From: an uncultured Acidimicrobiaceae bacterium
GTDB lineage: Bacteria > Actinomycetota > Acidimicrobiia > Spongiisociales > UBA5794
Assembly (NCBI GenBank): GCA_947258375.1
Contig: CAMYIJ010000049.1
Span: forward strand, 1-45,083
Length of the DNA stretch: 45,083 nucleotides
Direction of reading: 5' to 3'
The translations under genes and the position numbers were made by a program. Shown here piece by piece: positions 33,644 to 41,357 of the stretch (positions within the stretch are counted from its first letter, which is position 1; each line of letters opens with the position of its first letter). Below the pieces are notes generated by a model, which made no database searches, was not told where the DNA came from, and worked only from the letters and a program-made list of their open reading frames with translations.

Positions 33644-34660
33644 GTGATTGCCCGGCCGACCCTCATCGATGTCGCCAAGGCTGCCGATGTGCATGCCTCG
33701 ACTGCCTCGCGGGCACTCAACCCGGAGACGCGGGGCGTTGTCTCAGATACAACCGTTGCCAGAGTCCTCGCGGCGGCCAAGGAACTCGGGTACCGGCCGC
33801 ATCCTCTCGCTCGCGGCTTGCGCACCGATACGACCCTGACCGTGGGAATCGTGGTTCCCGACCTGGAGAACCCCCTCTTCCCGCCGCTCGTGCGGGGGGC
33901 CGAGGCCGCTCTGGGGGTGGAGGGCTACACACTGCTGATCGGCAACACCGACAACGAGCAGGAACACACCGAGGCCGTGATCTCGACGCTCGTCGACCGA
34001 CGAGTCGACGGGCTGATTCTGGCAACCGCAGAGTTGGGCAGCGGGGTGGCTGCTGCCGTCCAGTCGGAAGGAATCGATGTGGTGCTCGTGAATCGGGAAT
34101 CGACCGACGGCTCGGTGCCGGCGATTATCGGTGACGATCACATCGGCATCGGGATGGCGGTCGATCACCTGGTCGAACTGGGCCACAGCGCCATCGGGCA
34201 CGTTGCCGGACCTCCCGTTCTGTCTACCGGACTGGGGAGATGTAAGGCCTTCAAGGCACATCTGGCGCGCCATGGCCTTTCCGTCGACGGGAGAATCGAA
34301 GTTGCCGACTGGTTCCAAGTTGCTCCCGGAGCGCGAGCAACGTCGGATCTCGTGTCCCGCAACCCGGAGCTCACCGCCATCGTTGCCGGCAACGACCTCT
34401 TGGCGCTCGGAGCGCTGCGGGCACTCAACGACGCCGGGGTCAGCGTGCCCGGCGACATGTCCCTCACCGGCTACAACGATATGCCATTTGTCGATCTGGT
34501 GCAGCCTCCGCTGACCACCGTTGGACTGCCCTACCGTGAGATGGGCACCATGGCCGCGCAGACCCTGCTGGCCCTGATGCGGGGTGAGGGCGTCGAGCCG
34601 CACGTCACCCGATTGCGCCCTGCGCTGCGAGTCCGCGCGTCCACTGAGTCGCCGCGGTGA
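33644..34660 (+). CDS. LacI/GalR-family transcriptional regulator
   Basis: A 338-residue regulator of normal length. The helix-turn-helix occupies about 5-25 (TLIDVAKAADVHASTASRAL), followed by the hinge region GYRPHPLARGLRT (about 49-61), whose Leu-Ala-Arg hinge helix matches minor-groove binders of CG-centred palindromes. The ligand domain is sugar-binding-protein-like (VGIVVPDLENPLFPPL, AIVAGNDLLALGAL, SLTGYNDMPF). The start is uncertain: GTG 33644 gives the usual short N-terminus but has no clear Shine-Dalgarno; ATG 33518 would add 42 atypical residues. It is coupled to the MFS gene by a four-base overlap. It is the likely reader of the six palindromes in the window. Confidence 0.92.
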   Translation: MIARPTLIDVAKAADVHASTASRALNPETRGVVSDTTVARVLAAAKELGYRPHPLARGLRTDTTLTVGIVVPDLENPLFPPLVRGAEAALGVEGYTLLIGNTDNEQEHTEAVISTLVDRRVDGLILATAELGSGVAAAVQSEGIDVVLVNRESTDGSVPAIIGDDHIGIGMAVDHLVELGHSAIGHVAGPPVLSTGLGRCKAFKAHLARHGLSVDGRIEVADWFQVAPGARATSDLVSRNPELTAIVAGNDLLALGALRALNDAGVSVPGDMSLTGYNDMPFVDLVQPPLTTVGLPYREMGTMAAQTLLALMRGEGVEPHVTRLRPALRVRASTESPR

Positions 34661-35832
34661 GCCGAACCCGTTCGGCTCTCGATAGCCCGATCCACTTCGG
34701 TCCGATTGCCATGGGCCTCTTCTTCATCACGGTTGTGGCCTTCATCCGGGCGCCACTGCTGCCGGAGATCGGTCGGGACCTCGACATGTCGCCCACCGCT
34801 CTTGGCGCCTTGATCGCGGCGTTTGCGCTGGGCCGCATCATCACCGACGTCCCTGCCGGCCGCCTCACCGATCACCGGGCGGCCCGTCCGATGTTGGCGA
34901 TCGGCGCGATCATTGTGGCCCTGGGATCCTTCGCCGCAGGACTTGCCCCGGACAGCGCAGTAGCGTTTGTGGCCTCTTTTGTCCTCGGCGTCGGGTCCGC
35001 CTGGACGAACACGACCGGAATCGCGGCGTTTGCTGAAGCCCCGCGAGAGCGCCGCGGGGTGGCGATGTCCGGATTCGCCGCCGCCCTGATGGTCGGCCAG
35101 GCGGTCGGCCCCACGTTTGGCGGAGCTGTGGCTTCCATCTGGGATTGGCGGGTGGCCTTCGTCGCGGGGGCCGCTCTTGGTCTGGCAGTGGCCGCGATTC
35201 TCGCCATATCGGCTCGGGCCGGACCCGCCATTGAGCACGGTGCCAACGTCGGTGCGTTGAACCCGGTCCGCGCCACAACCCTCCTCGCCCTCTATCTGCT
35301 CCCGGCAGCTCAGTTTGGCGTTGGCGCCGCTTTGATCCACACGCTGGTTCCGATCGTCGGTGACGCGGAGCTCTCGCTGAGCGTTGGCACGATCGGGCTG
35401 GCTATTGGCCTCGGTGGCCTACTCCGTTTGGTTGGCGCACTTGCCAGCGGACAGGTTTCCGATCGCTACTCGCGCCGCTGGGCCCTCTTCCCCGGTTTAG
35501 TGCTGCAGCTGGCGGCGCTCGTCGTCTTTGCGGTCGGCAGCTCGGTCGCCATGTGGTGGGTCGCAATCACCCTGTACTCGCTCGGGTCCTCGGCGGTCAA
35601 TGTCGGGGCCACGGTGCTGGCCGACCTGAGCGAGGGGGGCGGTCTTGGCCGCAGGCTGGGGGTGTTCCGGCTAACCGGCGACGCAGCTTTGCTGCTGGCG
35701 CCACTGGCCGGCGGTGCGCTCTATGACGTATTCGGCCGCGGTTGGGCTACCGCGCCCCTCACCGGCTTCGTCGCCTGTGTGATCGTTCTGGCGTTTGTGG
35801 CGATTCCGGAAACCGTCCCCGCCCGCACCTGA
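34657..35832 (+). CDS. Major facilitator superfamily transporter
   Basis: A 391-residue inner-membrane protein with twelve predicted helices in two halves joined by a loop near 185-205. The first-half MFS motif A region reads GRLTDHRAARP (about 68-78), and the second half has GQVSDRYSRRWALFPG (about 266-281). GTG 34657 overlaps the lacI stop. Being coupled to the regulator, it is a strong candidate for uptake or export of the inducer or a related compound, in parallel with the ABC importer. Substrate class cannot be assigned; the length fits drug/metabolite-type MFS proteins. Confidence 0.9.
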   Translation: MSRTRSALDSPIHFGPIAMGLFFITVVAFIRAPLLPEIGRDLDMSPTALGALIAAFALGRIITDVPAGRLTDHRAARPMLAIGAIIVALGSFAAGLAPDSAVAFVASFVLGVGSAWTNTTGIAAFAEAPRERRGVAMSGFAAALMVGQAVGPTFGGAVASIWDWRVAFVAGAALGLAVAAILAISARAGPAIEHGANVGALNPVRATTLLALYLLPAAQFGVGAALIHTLVPIVGDAELSLSVGTIGLAIGLGGLLRLVGALASGQVSDRYSRRWALFPGLVLQLAALVVFAVGSSVAMWWVAITLYSLGSSAVNVGATVLADLSEGGGLGRRLGVFRLTGDAALLLAPLAGGALYDVFGRGWATAPLTGFVACVIVLAFVAIPETVPART

Positions 35833-35872
35833 GCCGCCTGCGAAGCCCCCTCCGGTCGGGCGCTGGGGGGGC

Positions 35873-35888
35873 CTGCAATCGATTGCAG
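35873..35888. promoter_or_regulatory. LacI-family operator, perfect 16-bp palindrome
   Basis: CTGCAATCGATTGCAG is fully self-complementary, the longest of the six sites. It lies 34 bases before the CMD paralogue 2 start and would control the CMD-OsmC pair. Confidence 0.75.
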
Positions 35889-35921
35889 CTACCATCTCGA
35901 TTCGCGAACTAAGAAGGTGAC

Positions 35922-36497
35922 ATGGCGCGTATCCCCTATCCGGACCTCTCAGACGTCAACGACGAGGAAATCACTGCGGCGTTGGGTCGAGCCCGTCGGG
36001 TGGGCACGCCCCGGCCCGAGAGTCAGGCGATCCGGGCACACGTGCCCGCAGTTCTGAAGAGCTTCACTCGAGCCTGGATGGACACCTTCGTGGACGGCGT
36101 TGTCGAACACGAGCTCAAGGAGCTGTGCCGGGTCTATGTGACCAAAACCGTCGATTGTGGGTACTGCGCCGCCCAACGCTCGGTGGATGCCGCGGTGGAA
36201 GAGGACCACTATCAGGACCTGCTGCTGTTCGAGAAGTCGGATCGCTATTCGCCGCGCGAGAAGGCGGCGCTGGCGTACACCGACGCCATCGTGTGGGACG
36301 CCGGGCTGTCCACGGACGAGCTGTGGGAGCGGCTCGACGCCAACTTCCGCCCCGACGAGCTGGTCGAGCTCGGCTACTTCATCGCGCTGACGTCAGGGCA
36401 GCAGCGGTGGATCAAGACTTTGGACCTCGGTCACCGCGAGTTTCTCGGGGACACCACGGCCGGGCTGAGCGGGGAGAAGGTTGGCCATGGGCACTGA
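35922..36497 (+). CDS. Carboxymuconolactone decarboxylase/AhpD-like protein (paralogue 2)
   Basis: A 191-residue CMD/AhpD-fold protein with redox CGYC (VDCGYCAAQ, about 78-81) and SPREKAALAYTDAIVW following. It parallels paralogue 1 at 32860, including AIRAHVPAVLKSFTRAW, but sequence divergence shows an old duplication. AAGGTGAC precedes the ATG. It overlaps the OsmC gene by eleven bases. Pairing with OsmC, a thiol peroxidase-type protein, supports a redox or peroxide-detoxifying function linked to oxidative catabolism. Confidence 0.88.
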   Translation: MARIPYPDLSDVNDEEITAALGRARRVGTPRPESQAIRAHVPAVLKSFTRAWMDTFVDGVVEHELKELCRVYVTKTVDCGYCAAQRSVDAAVEEDHYQDLLLFEKSDRYSPREKAALAYTDAIVWDAGLSTDELWERLDANFRPDELVELGYFIALTSGQQRWIKTLDLGHREFLGDTTAGLSGEKVGHGH

Positions 36498-37008
36498 GAT
36501 CAAGAACGTCGACGAATTGACCGAGCCGATGATTCGCAGCAAGAGCCTCGTGGCGTCCACCGAGGCCACGATGATGACTCTGATGGACTTCGGCGAGTAC
36601 GGGCACTTCGCGACCGATGAGCCGATTGCCCACGGTGGCACCGGGGAGGGCCCCTCCCCGCTGCAGGCCGTTCTGGGCGCCTTGTGCGGGTGCGAGTCCG
36701 TCACCTTCCGCAGGACTGCCGACGACCTCGGGTTTTCCTATGAGCGCATCGAGTTCGAGGCCGGGTTCACGATCGACATCCGCGGCCGGATGGGCAAGCG
36801 CGACGTGCGCGCCCATTTCCAGACGGTGCGGGTTCAGGCAACGGTCACGACGGACGAGAGCGAAGCGCGCCTCGCCGAGGTTGTCGAGGAGACCGAGGCG
36901 CGCTGCCCGGTGTTCAACCTCATCAACGACGCCGGCGTGAAGACCGAGATGCTGTGGGTTCGCCAACCCACCGGCACCGGGAGCCCGGATTCAGTCCAGA
37001 CCGTCTGA
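36487..37008 (+). CDS. OsmC/Ohr-family thiol peroxidase-like protein
   Basis: A 173-residue OsmC-fold protein. Cys67 (with Cys69, GALCGCESVT) and Cys140 (EARCPVFNL) are the two conserved positions forming the peroxidatic pair. The extra Cys69 is unusual. ATG 36487 has AGAAGG six bases ahead and overlaps the CMD gene. The family reduces organic hydroperoxides using lipoylated or thiol donors; Ohr/OsmC can use lipoyl proteins, notable here given the lone lipoyl domain. The 3' end overlaps the convergent dehydrogenase by 18 bases. Confidence 0.88.
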   Translation: MGTEIKNVDELTEPMIRSKSLVASTEATMMTLMDFGEYGHFATDEPIAHGGTGEGPSPLQAVLGALCGCESVTFRRTADDLGFSYERIEFEAGFTIDIRGRMGKRDVRAHFQTVRVQATVTTDESEARLAEVVEETEARCPVFNLINDAGVKTEMLWVRQPTGTGSPDSVQTV

Positions 37009-37917
37009 GACTTCCCTGTCCTCCGACTCGAGCTCCCTGCCCGAGTTCGCCGCCTGCATCTCGAGGAGAGCACCAAAATCGATGTCGCCCATGCCGCGCC
37101 CGATGCCTTCCATCACGATCTGGCTTACCAGAGCTGCCGTGTGCATCGGGACGTCCAGCTCACGACCGGTGGCGAGTCCCAGCTCGAGGTCCTTGCGCAG
37201 CAAGTGCCAGGTGAAGGTGGGATCCCAGTCGAGGTTGACCAGCGCCGGTGACTTGTATCGGGTGAACGTCGATCCCATGACCGAGTCGTTGAAGAACTCG
37301 AGGAAGTCGTTGCGAGAGACGCCGGATGCCTCGGCGAGCATTACCACTTCGGCAAGCGACTGCGTGACGACGCCGAGATGGAGGTTGTGGCACAGCTTCA
37401 CGAGCCGGGCTTGGTCGGCCTCGCCGACGTACGTCACCTTGCGCCCAAAGACCTCGAGGTAGGGGGCCACCGTGTCGTACGCCTCGCGGGGCCCGGAAGC
37501 AACGACGGTGAGCTTGCCCGACTTGACCACCTTGGCGTTGCCGCTGACCGGCGCCGCCACGATGCTCGTGCCGAGCTCCCCGGCGGCGATTCGCAGCTCG
37601 TCGGAGGTTGCCGGGTCGATCGTTGTCGAGTCGACGAGGACGCCGGGACGACTGGCTCCTGAGAGAACCCCTTCGGAGCCGACGGTGACCTCCATAACGT
37701 CCTTCGGGCCGGCCACCATCGTGAAGACGATGTCCCGTTCGCCCAGTTCAGCCGGAGAGTCGACGACCTTGGCTCCGTACTCCTCCAGGGGAACAGCCTT
37801 TGACCGGGTCCGGTTGTAGACCCAGAGATCGTGACCCGCCTCCAGAAGACGCACGCAGAGCGCGTAGCCCATTCGGCCTGTGCCGATCCACCCGAGGCGC
37901 TGGTTCTCAGCCGGCAT
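36991..37917 (-). CDS. 3-hydroxyisobutyrate/tartronate-semialdehyde dehydrogenase-like oxidoreductase
   Basis: A 308-residue beta-hydroxyacid dehydrogenase. The N-terminal dinucleotide motif is GWIGTGRMG (9-17). The substrate motif is APVSGNAKVVKSGKL (122-136). The catalytic Lys174 and Asn178 are in KLCHNLHLG. Family reactions are NAD(P)-dependent oxidation of a 3-hydroxy acid to a semialdehyde, or reduction of tartronate semialdehyde. AGAAGGAGG precedes the ATG. Its promoter region carries a TACAATCGATTGCA site in the same orientation as the divergent M24 gene's site, so both are probably controlled together. Its end overlaps OsmC by 18 bases tail to tail. Confidence 0.92.
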   Translation of the reverse strand: MPAENQRLGWIGTGRMGYALCVRLLEAGHDLWVYNRTRSKAVPLEEYGAKVVDSPAELGERDIVFTMVAGPKDVMEVTVGSEGVLSGASRPGVLVDSTTIDPATSDELRIAAGELGTSIVAAPVSGNAKVVKSGKLTVVASGPREAYDTVAPYLEVFGRKVTYVGEADQARLVKLCHNLHLGVVTQSLAEVVMLAEASGVSRNDFLEFFNDSVMGSTFTRYKSPALVNLDWDPTFTWHLLRKDLELGLATGRELDVPMHTAALVSQIVMEGIGRGMGDIDFGALLEMQAANSGRELESEDREVSDGLD

Positions 37918-37940
37918 ACCGGCCCTCCTTCTAGCTGTAA

Positions 37941-37954
37941 TGCAATCGATTGTA
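37941..37954 (-). promoter_or_regulatory. LacI-family operator of the hydroxyisobutyrate-dehydrogenase-like gene
   Basis: On the minus strand it reads TACAATCGATTGCA, one change from the palindromic consensus. TACAAT also matches a -10 hexamer, so the operator probably overlaps the promoter. Confidence 0.7.
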
Positions 37955-38018
37955 ACGGTGCCGGGAGGGGCTTTGCACAGCTGACCCTCTCAGCAGCTCC
38001 GCCCCCCGGACTCTTGGC

Positions 38019-38032
38019 TACAATCGATTGCA
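38019..38032 (+). promoter_or_regulatory. LacI-family operator of the M24/E1 operon
   Basis: TACAATCGATTGCA is identical to the site at 37941 and oriented with its own gene. TACAAT is a plausible -10 element; no good -35 is visible. It lies 34 bases before the M24 ATG. Confidence 0.7.
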
Positions 38033-38066
38033 GAAGTAGTTCGACAACGGAGAGAGGACCAGTCCC

Positions 38067-39326
38067 ATGGCCAGCAACCGTGAGTTCCCCGTCGCCACGA
38101 CACCTTCTCCTGGAATCCAGTCCGTTGATTGGGAAGAGCGAGTCAACTGGGATCGCTTGAAGGCCTATCGCCTGGCCCGCGTGCGCATGGCGATGGAGAA
38201 GCACAACCTCGGAGCGCTTCTGCTCTTCGAAACCTCCAATATCCGCTATCTCACATCGACGCACATCGGCTACTGGGCCTTCAACAAGGGGGAGCGCTAC
38301 GCCCTCATCACCCGCACCGGTGACTTCCGTATCTGGGACTTCGGTTCGGCCGCCAAGGCCCACCGGCTCCAACACCCGGCGATGCGGCCGGAACAGTCGA
38401 TAGGTGGCAACACCGGCCTGCAAGGAGCGATCGGTCCTGCCACGGGATTGCCGCGCGCCGCTGCCGAGGAGATCGCATCCATATTGCGGGAAGAGGGAGT
38501 GGCCGAAGAAGTGCTCGGTCTCGACATGGCCGAGACTGCGGTCTTCCTCGAACTGCAGAAAGCCGGGATCAACGTTGCGGACGGCCAGCAGGCAATGATG
38601 ACGGCCCGCGAGATCAAGAGCCAGGACGAGATCATGCTGCTCACCCAGGCGTGCGCCATGGTCGACGGTGTCTACCAGGACATCTTCGAGGCCCTCAAGC
38701 CCGGAGTGCGCGAAAGCGACATTGTGGCGCTGGCGCACAAGCGGCTCTTCGAGATGGGATCCGAGTTCGTCGAAGCCATCAACTCGATTGCCGGAGAGCG
38801 GTGCAGTCCCCATCCGCACGTGTTCTCCGACCGGCTCATCCGGCCCGGGGACCAGGCCTACTTCGACATCATTCACGTCTTCAACGGATACCGCACCTGT
38901 TACTACCGCACGTTTGTGGTTGGCCGCGCCAGCCAGGCCCAGCGCGACGCATTCAAACAATCCCGTGAGTGGATGGACGCCGCGATCGATTTGGTCAAAC
39001 CGGGGGTAACCACCGATCAGATCGCCAAGGTGTGGCCCAAGGCGGAGGAGTTCGGGTTCGACAATGAGATGGAGGCCTTCGGCCTACAGTTCGGACACGG
39101 CGTCGGCGTCGGCCTCCATGAGCGGCCCATCGTCAGCCGGTTGAACTCGCTCGACGACCCCGTCGAGATCAAGGAGGGTATGGTCTTTGCTCTCGAGACC
39201 TATGCTCCCGCAGCCGACGGCCGATCAGCCGCCCGGATTGAAGAAGAGGTGGTTTGCACCGCCGACGGGCCCAAGATCATCACGCTGTTCCCCTGTGAGG
39301 AGTTGATGGTTGCCAATGAGTATTGA
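38067..39326 (+). CDS. M24 (pita-bread) family protein with altered metal site
   Basis: A 419-residue Xaa-Pro-peptidase-like protein with creatinase-type N-terminal domain (about 30-185) and pita-bread domain. Of the five usual ligands, Asp267 (FDIIHVF), His344 (FGHGVGVGL), Glu377 (ALETYA) and Glu392 (RIEEEV) are present. The second Asp of the SDxTRT motif is replaced (RTCYYRTF, Cys278). It is therefore unlikely to be an ordinary dinuclear peptidase; creatinase-like or lyase branches of the fold are alternatives. GGAGAGAGG lies upstream. It overlaps the third E1 alpha gene, making it the head of an operon through 45003. Confidence 0.87.
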   Translation: MASNREFPVATTPSPGIQSVDWEERVNWDRLKAYRLARVRMAMEKHNLGALLLFETSNIRYLTSTHIGYWAFNKGERYALITRTGDFRIWDFGSAAKAHRLQHPAMRPEQSIGGNTGLQGAIGPATGLPRAAAEEIASILREEGVAEEVLGLDMAETAVFLELQKAGINVADGQQAMMTAREIKSQDEIMLLTQACAMVDGVYQDIFEALKPGVRESDIVALAHKRLFEMGSEFVEAINSIAGERCSPHPHVFSDRLIRPGDQAYFDIIHVFNGYRTCYYRTFVVGRASQAQRDAFKQSREWMDAAIDLVKPGVTTDQIAKVWPKAEEFGFDNEMEAFGLQFGHGVGVGLHERPIVSRLNSLDDPVEIKEGMVFALETYAPAADGRSAARIEEEVVCTADGPKIITLFPCEELMVANEY

Positions 39327-40380
39327 GGCGGATCAAGGCCTCTACGACTACTCCACGAGGCCGCAGCGGACACCGACCCCGGAAGGCGATCCAGGGCTCT
39401 CTCTGAGCGACGACACCCGGCTGGGTCTCTACACCCGGCTTCAGGAGCTGCGCCAGCTCGAGAAGCGGGCTTACGACCTGTTCATGCAGAACCTGGTCAA
39501 AGGCACGAGCCACCTCTCGTTGGGAATGGAGGCGGTCGCGGCCGGTTTCGGGCAGGCGATGCGCGCCGATGACTACGCCTTTGCCACTTACCGCGGCCAC
39601 GCTCACGCCCTCTCCAAGGGGGCTTCGATGGATGGAGTGCTGGCCGAATTGCTCGGGCGGCAGAACGGGCTGATGGGCGGCAAAGGGGGCTCGATGCACC
39701 TTTCCGACGCGGCGCGCGGCATGATGGGCTCCTACGCCATCATCGGTGCTCATCTCACGCTGGCCAACGGTACTGCCTGGTCTGCCCAGCTCCGCGACAG
39801 TGGCCAGGTGACCGTGTGCTTTTTCGGCGATGGCACCACCAACATCGGAGCGTTCCACGAGGCGCTCAATTTCGCCGCTGTCTGGGACCTTCCGGTGGTC
39901 TTTGTGTGTGAGAACAACCTCTACATGGAGTACACCCCGATCGACCTGATCACATCGGTCGATCATCCGGCGGCAGACCGGGCATCCGCGTACGGCCTGG
40001 AACGTATCGTCATCGACGGCAACGACGTCGACAGGGTCTACGACACCGCGCTCCGTGTGCTCGAGAAAGCCCGCAGCGGCGGGGGCCCGTCTTTGGTTGA
40101 AGCACTCACCTACCGCTCCGGTGGTCACTCCCGGGCCGATCCGGGAAAGTACCGGCCCGCCGAGGAGGTCAAGGCGTGGGCCGACTATGACCCGATCATC
40201 GTCTATCACCAGCGGCTCCTGGCGCGCGGCTTCGGCGAAGAGACGCTCACCGAGATCAATAACAAGGTGGCCGATCAAGTCAATCAGGCAACCGAGGCGG
40301 CCAAAGCCGGAGCCGAACCGGAGCTCGAATCGATCTTCACGGAGCTATGGGCCGACGGGGGGTCGACATGGCGGAACTGA
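39316..40380 (+). CDS. Thiamine-diphosphate E1 component, alpha subunit (third pair)
   Basis: A 354-residue E1 alpha. The ThDP motif is GDGTTNIGAFHEALNFAA then CENN (about 170-200), and the active-site loop YRSGGHSRADPGKYR keeps His and Asp-Pro, as in acetoin/pyruvate E1. A 30-residue polar N-terminal extension precedes the family region. ATG 39316 is preferred over TTG 39310; it overlaps the M24 gene by eleven bases. It overlaps the beta gene by 13 bases. This pair resembles canonical acetoin/pyruvate dehydrogenase E1 more than the second pair does. No E2 or E3 accompanies it. Confidence 0.92.
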   Translation: MSIEADQGLYDYSTRPQRTPTPEGDPGLSLSDDTRLGLYTRLQELRQLEKRAYDLFMQNLVKGTSHLSLGMEAVAAGFGQAMRADDYAFATYRGHAHALSKGASMDGVLAELLGRQNGLMGGKGGSMHLSDAARGMMGSYAIIGAHLTLANGTAWSAQLRDSGQVTVCFFGDGTTNIGAFHEALNFAAVWDLPVVFVCENNLYMEYTPIDLITSVDHPAADRASAYGLERIVIDGNDVDRVYDTALRVLEKARSGGGPSLVEALTYRSGGHSRADPGKYRPAEEVKAWADYDPIIVYHQRLLARGFGEETLTEINNKVADQVNQATEAAKAGAEPELESIFTELWADGGSTWRN

Positions 40381-41342
40381 GCTATCGCGACGCCGTCTCC
40401 CGAGGAATCGCCCAGGAGATGCGCCGCGACCCCAACCTGGTCTTTCTCGGCGAGGACGTCGCCGCCGCCGGCGGCGTGTTCAAGACCACCGTCGGCCTGC
40501 TCGACGAATTCGGGCCGATACGGGTACGAGACACCCCGATTTCGGAACAGGCGATTCTCGGGGCTGCCGCAGGCGCCGCGATGACCGGGGTGCCGGTCAT
40601 CGCCGAGATCATGTTCAGCGACTTCCTGGCAGTGTGTTTCGATCTGGTGGCCAACGAGATTGCCAAGCTGCGCTACATGACGGACGGGCAGGTCAGCCTG
40701 CCGATTGTGATTCGTACGGCCAACGGGGCCGGCTCCCGGTTCGGAGCCCAGCACTCCCAGAGCGTCGAGAACTGGTGCATGATGATTCCGGGCCTCAAGG
40801 TGGTGGCGCCATCCACGCCCGAGGACGTCATCGGTCTCATGGCGGCATCGGTACGCGACCCCGATCCGGTCGTCTTCTTCGAGCACAAGTCGCTCATGGC
40901 GACGAAGGCAACGATCCCCGACGGCGAGATCGTCGACGAGCTCGGGAAGGCGCGAACTCTGCGAGCCGGAACCGATATCACGATCGTGGCGCTGGCTCTG
41001 ATGGTGCCACGGGCGATGGCCGCGGCCGACCGCCTGGCCGAGCAGGGAATTTCAGCGGAGGTCATCGACTTGAGGACCCTTGTGCCGCTCGACACCCGGA
41101 CGATTCTGCACTCGGTCGAACGAACCGGTCGGCTGGCCACGGTTGAGGAGAACCCTCGCCTGTGTGGCTGGGGTGCCGAGATCGCATCGCTGGTGGCCCA
41201 CGAGGCCTTCTGGAATCTCGATGCGCCCATTGTCCGGATCACGACCCCGCACATTCCGCTGCCCGCCGCCAACAATCTGGAGGACGCCACGATTCCATCG
41301 GTCGACAAGATCGTCGACACGATCGTGTCGGAGTGGGCATGA
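40368..41342 (+). CDS. Thiamine-diphosphate E1 component, beta subunit (third pair)
   Basis: A 324-residue E1 beta. The activating Glu is in DTPISEQAILG (about 60) and the active-site stretch is RFGAQHSQSVENW. The C-terminal domain has VIDLRTLVPLDT and, at the end, ITTPHIPLPAANNLED, a signature of pyruvate/acetoin E1 beta subunits. GGGGGG lies five bases before ATG 40368. The molybdenum hydroxylase gene starts 15 bases after its stop with its own Shine-Dalgarno, in the same operon. Confidence 0.92.
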   Translation: MAELSYRDAVSRGIAQEMRRDPNLVFLGEDVAAAGGVFKTTVGLLDEFGPIRVRDTPISEQAILGAAAGAAMTGVPVIAEIMFSDFLAVCFDLVANEIAKLRYMTDGQVSLPIVIRTANGAGSRFGAQHSQSVENWCMMIPGLKVVAPSTPEDVIGLMAASVRDPDPVVFFEHKSLMATKATIPDGEIVDELGKARTLRAGTDITIVALALMVPRAMAAADRLAEQGISAEVIDLRTLVPLDTRTILHSVERTGRLATVEENPRLCGWGAEIASLVAHEAFWNLDAPIVRITTPHIPLPAANNLEDATIPSVDKIVDTIVSEWA

Positions 41343-41357
41343 CGCTGGAGGATTCAT

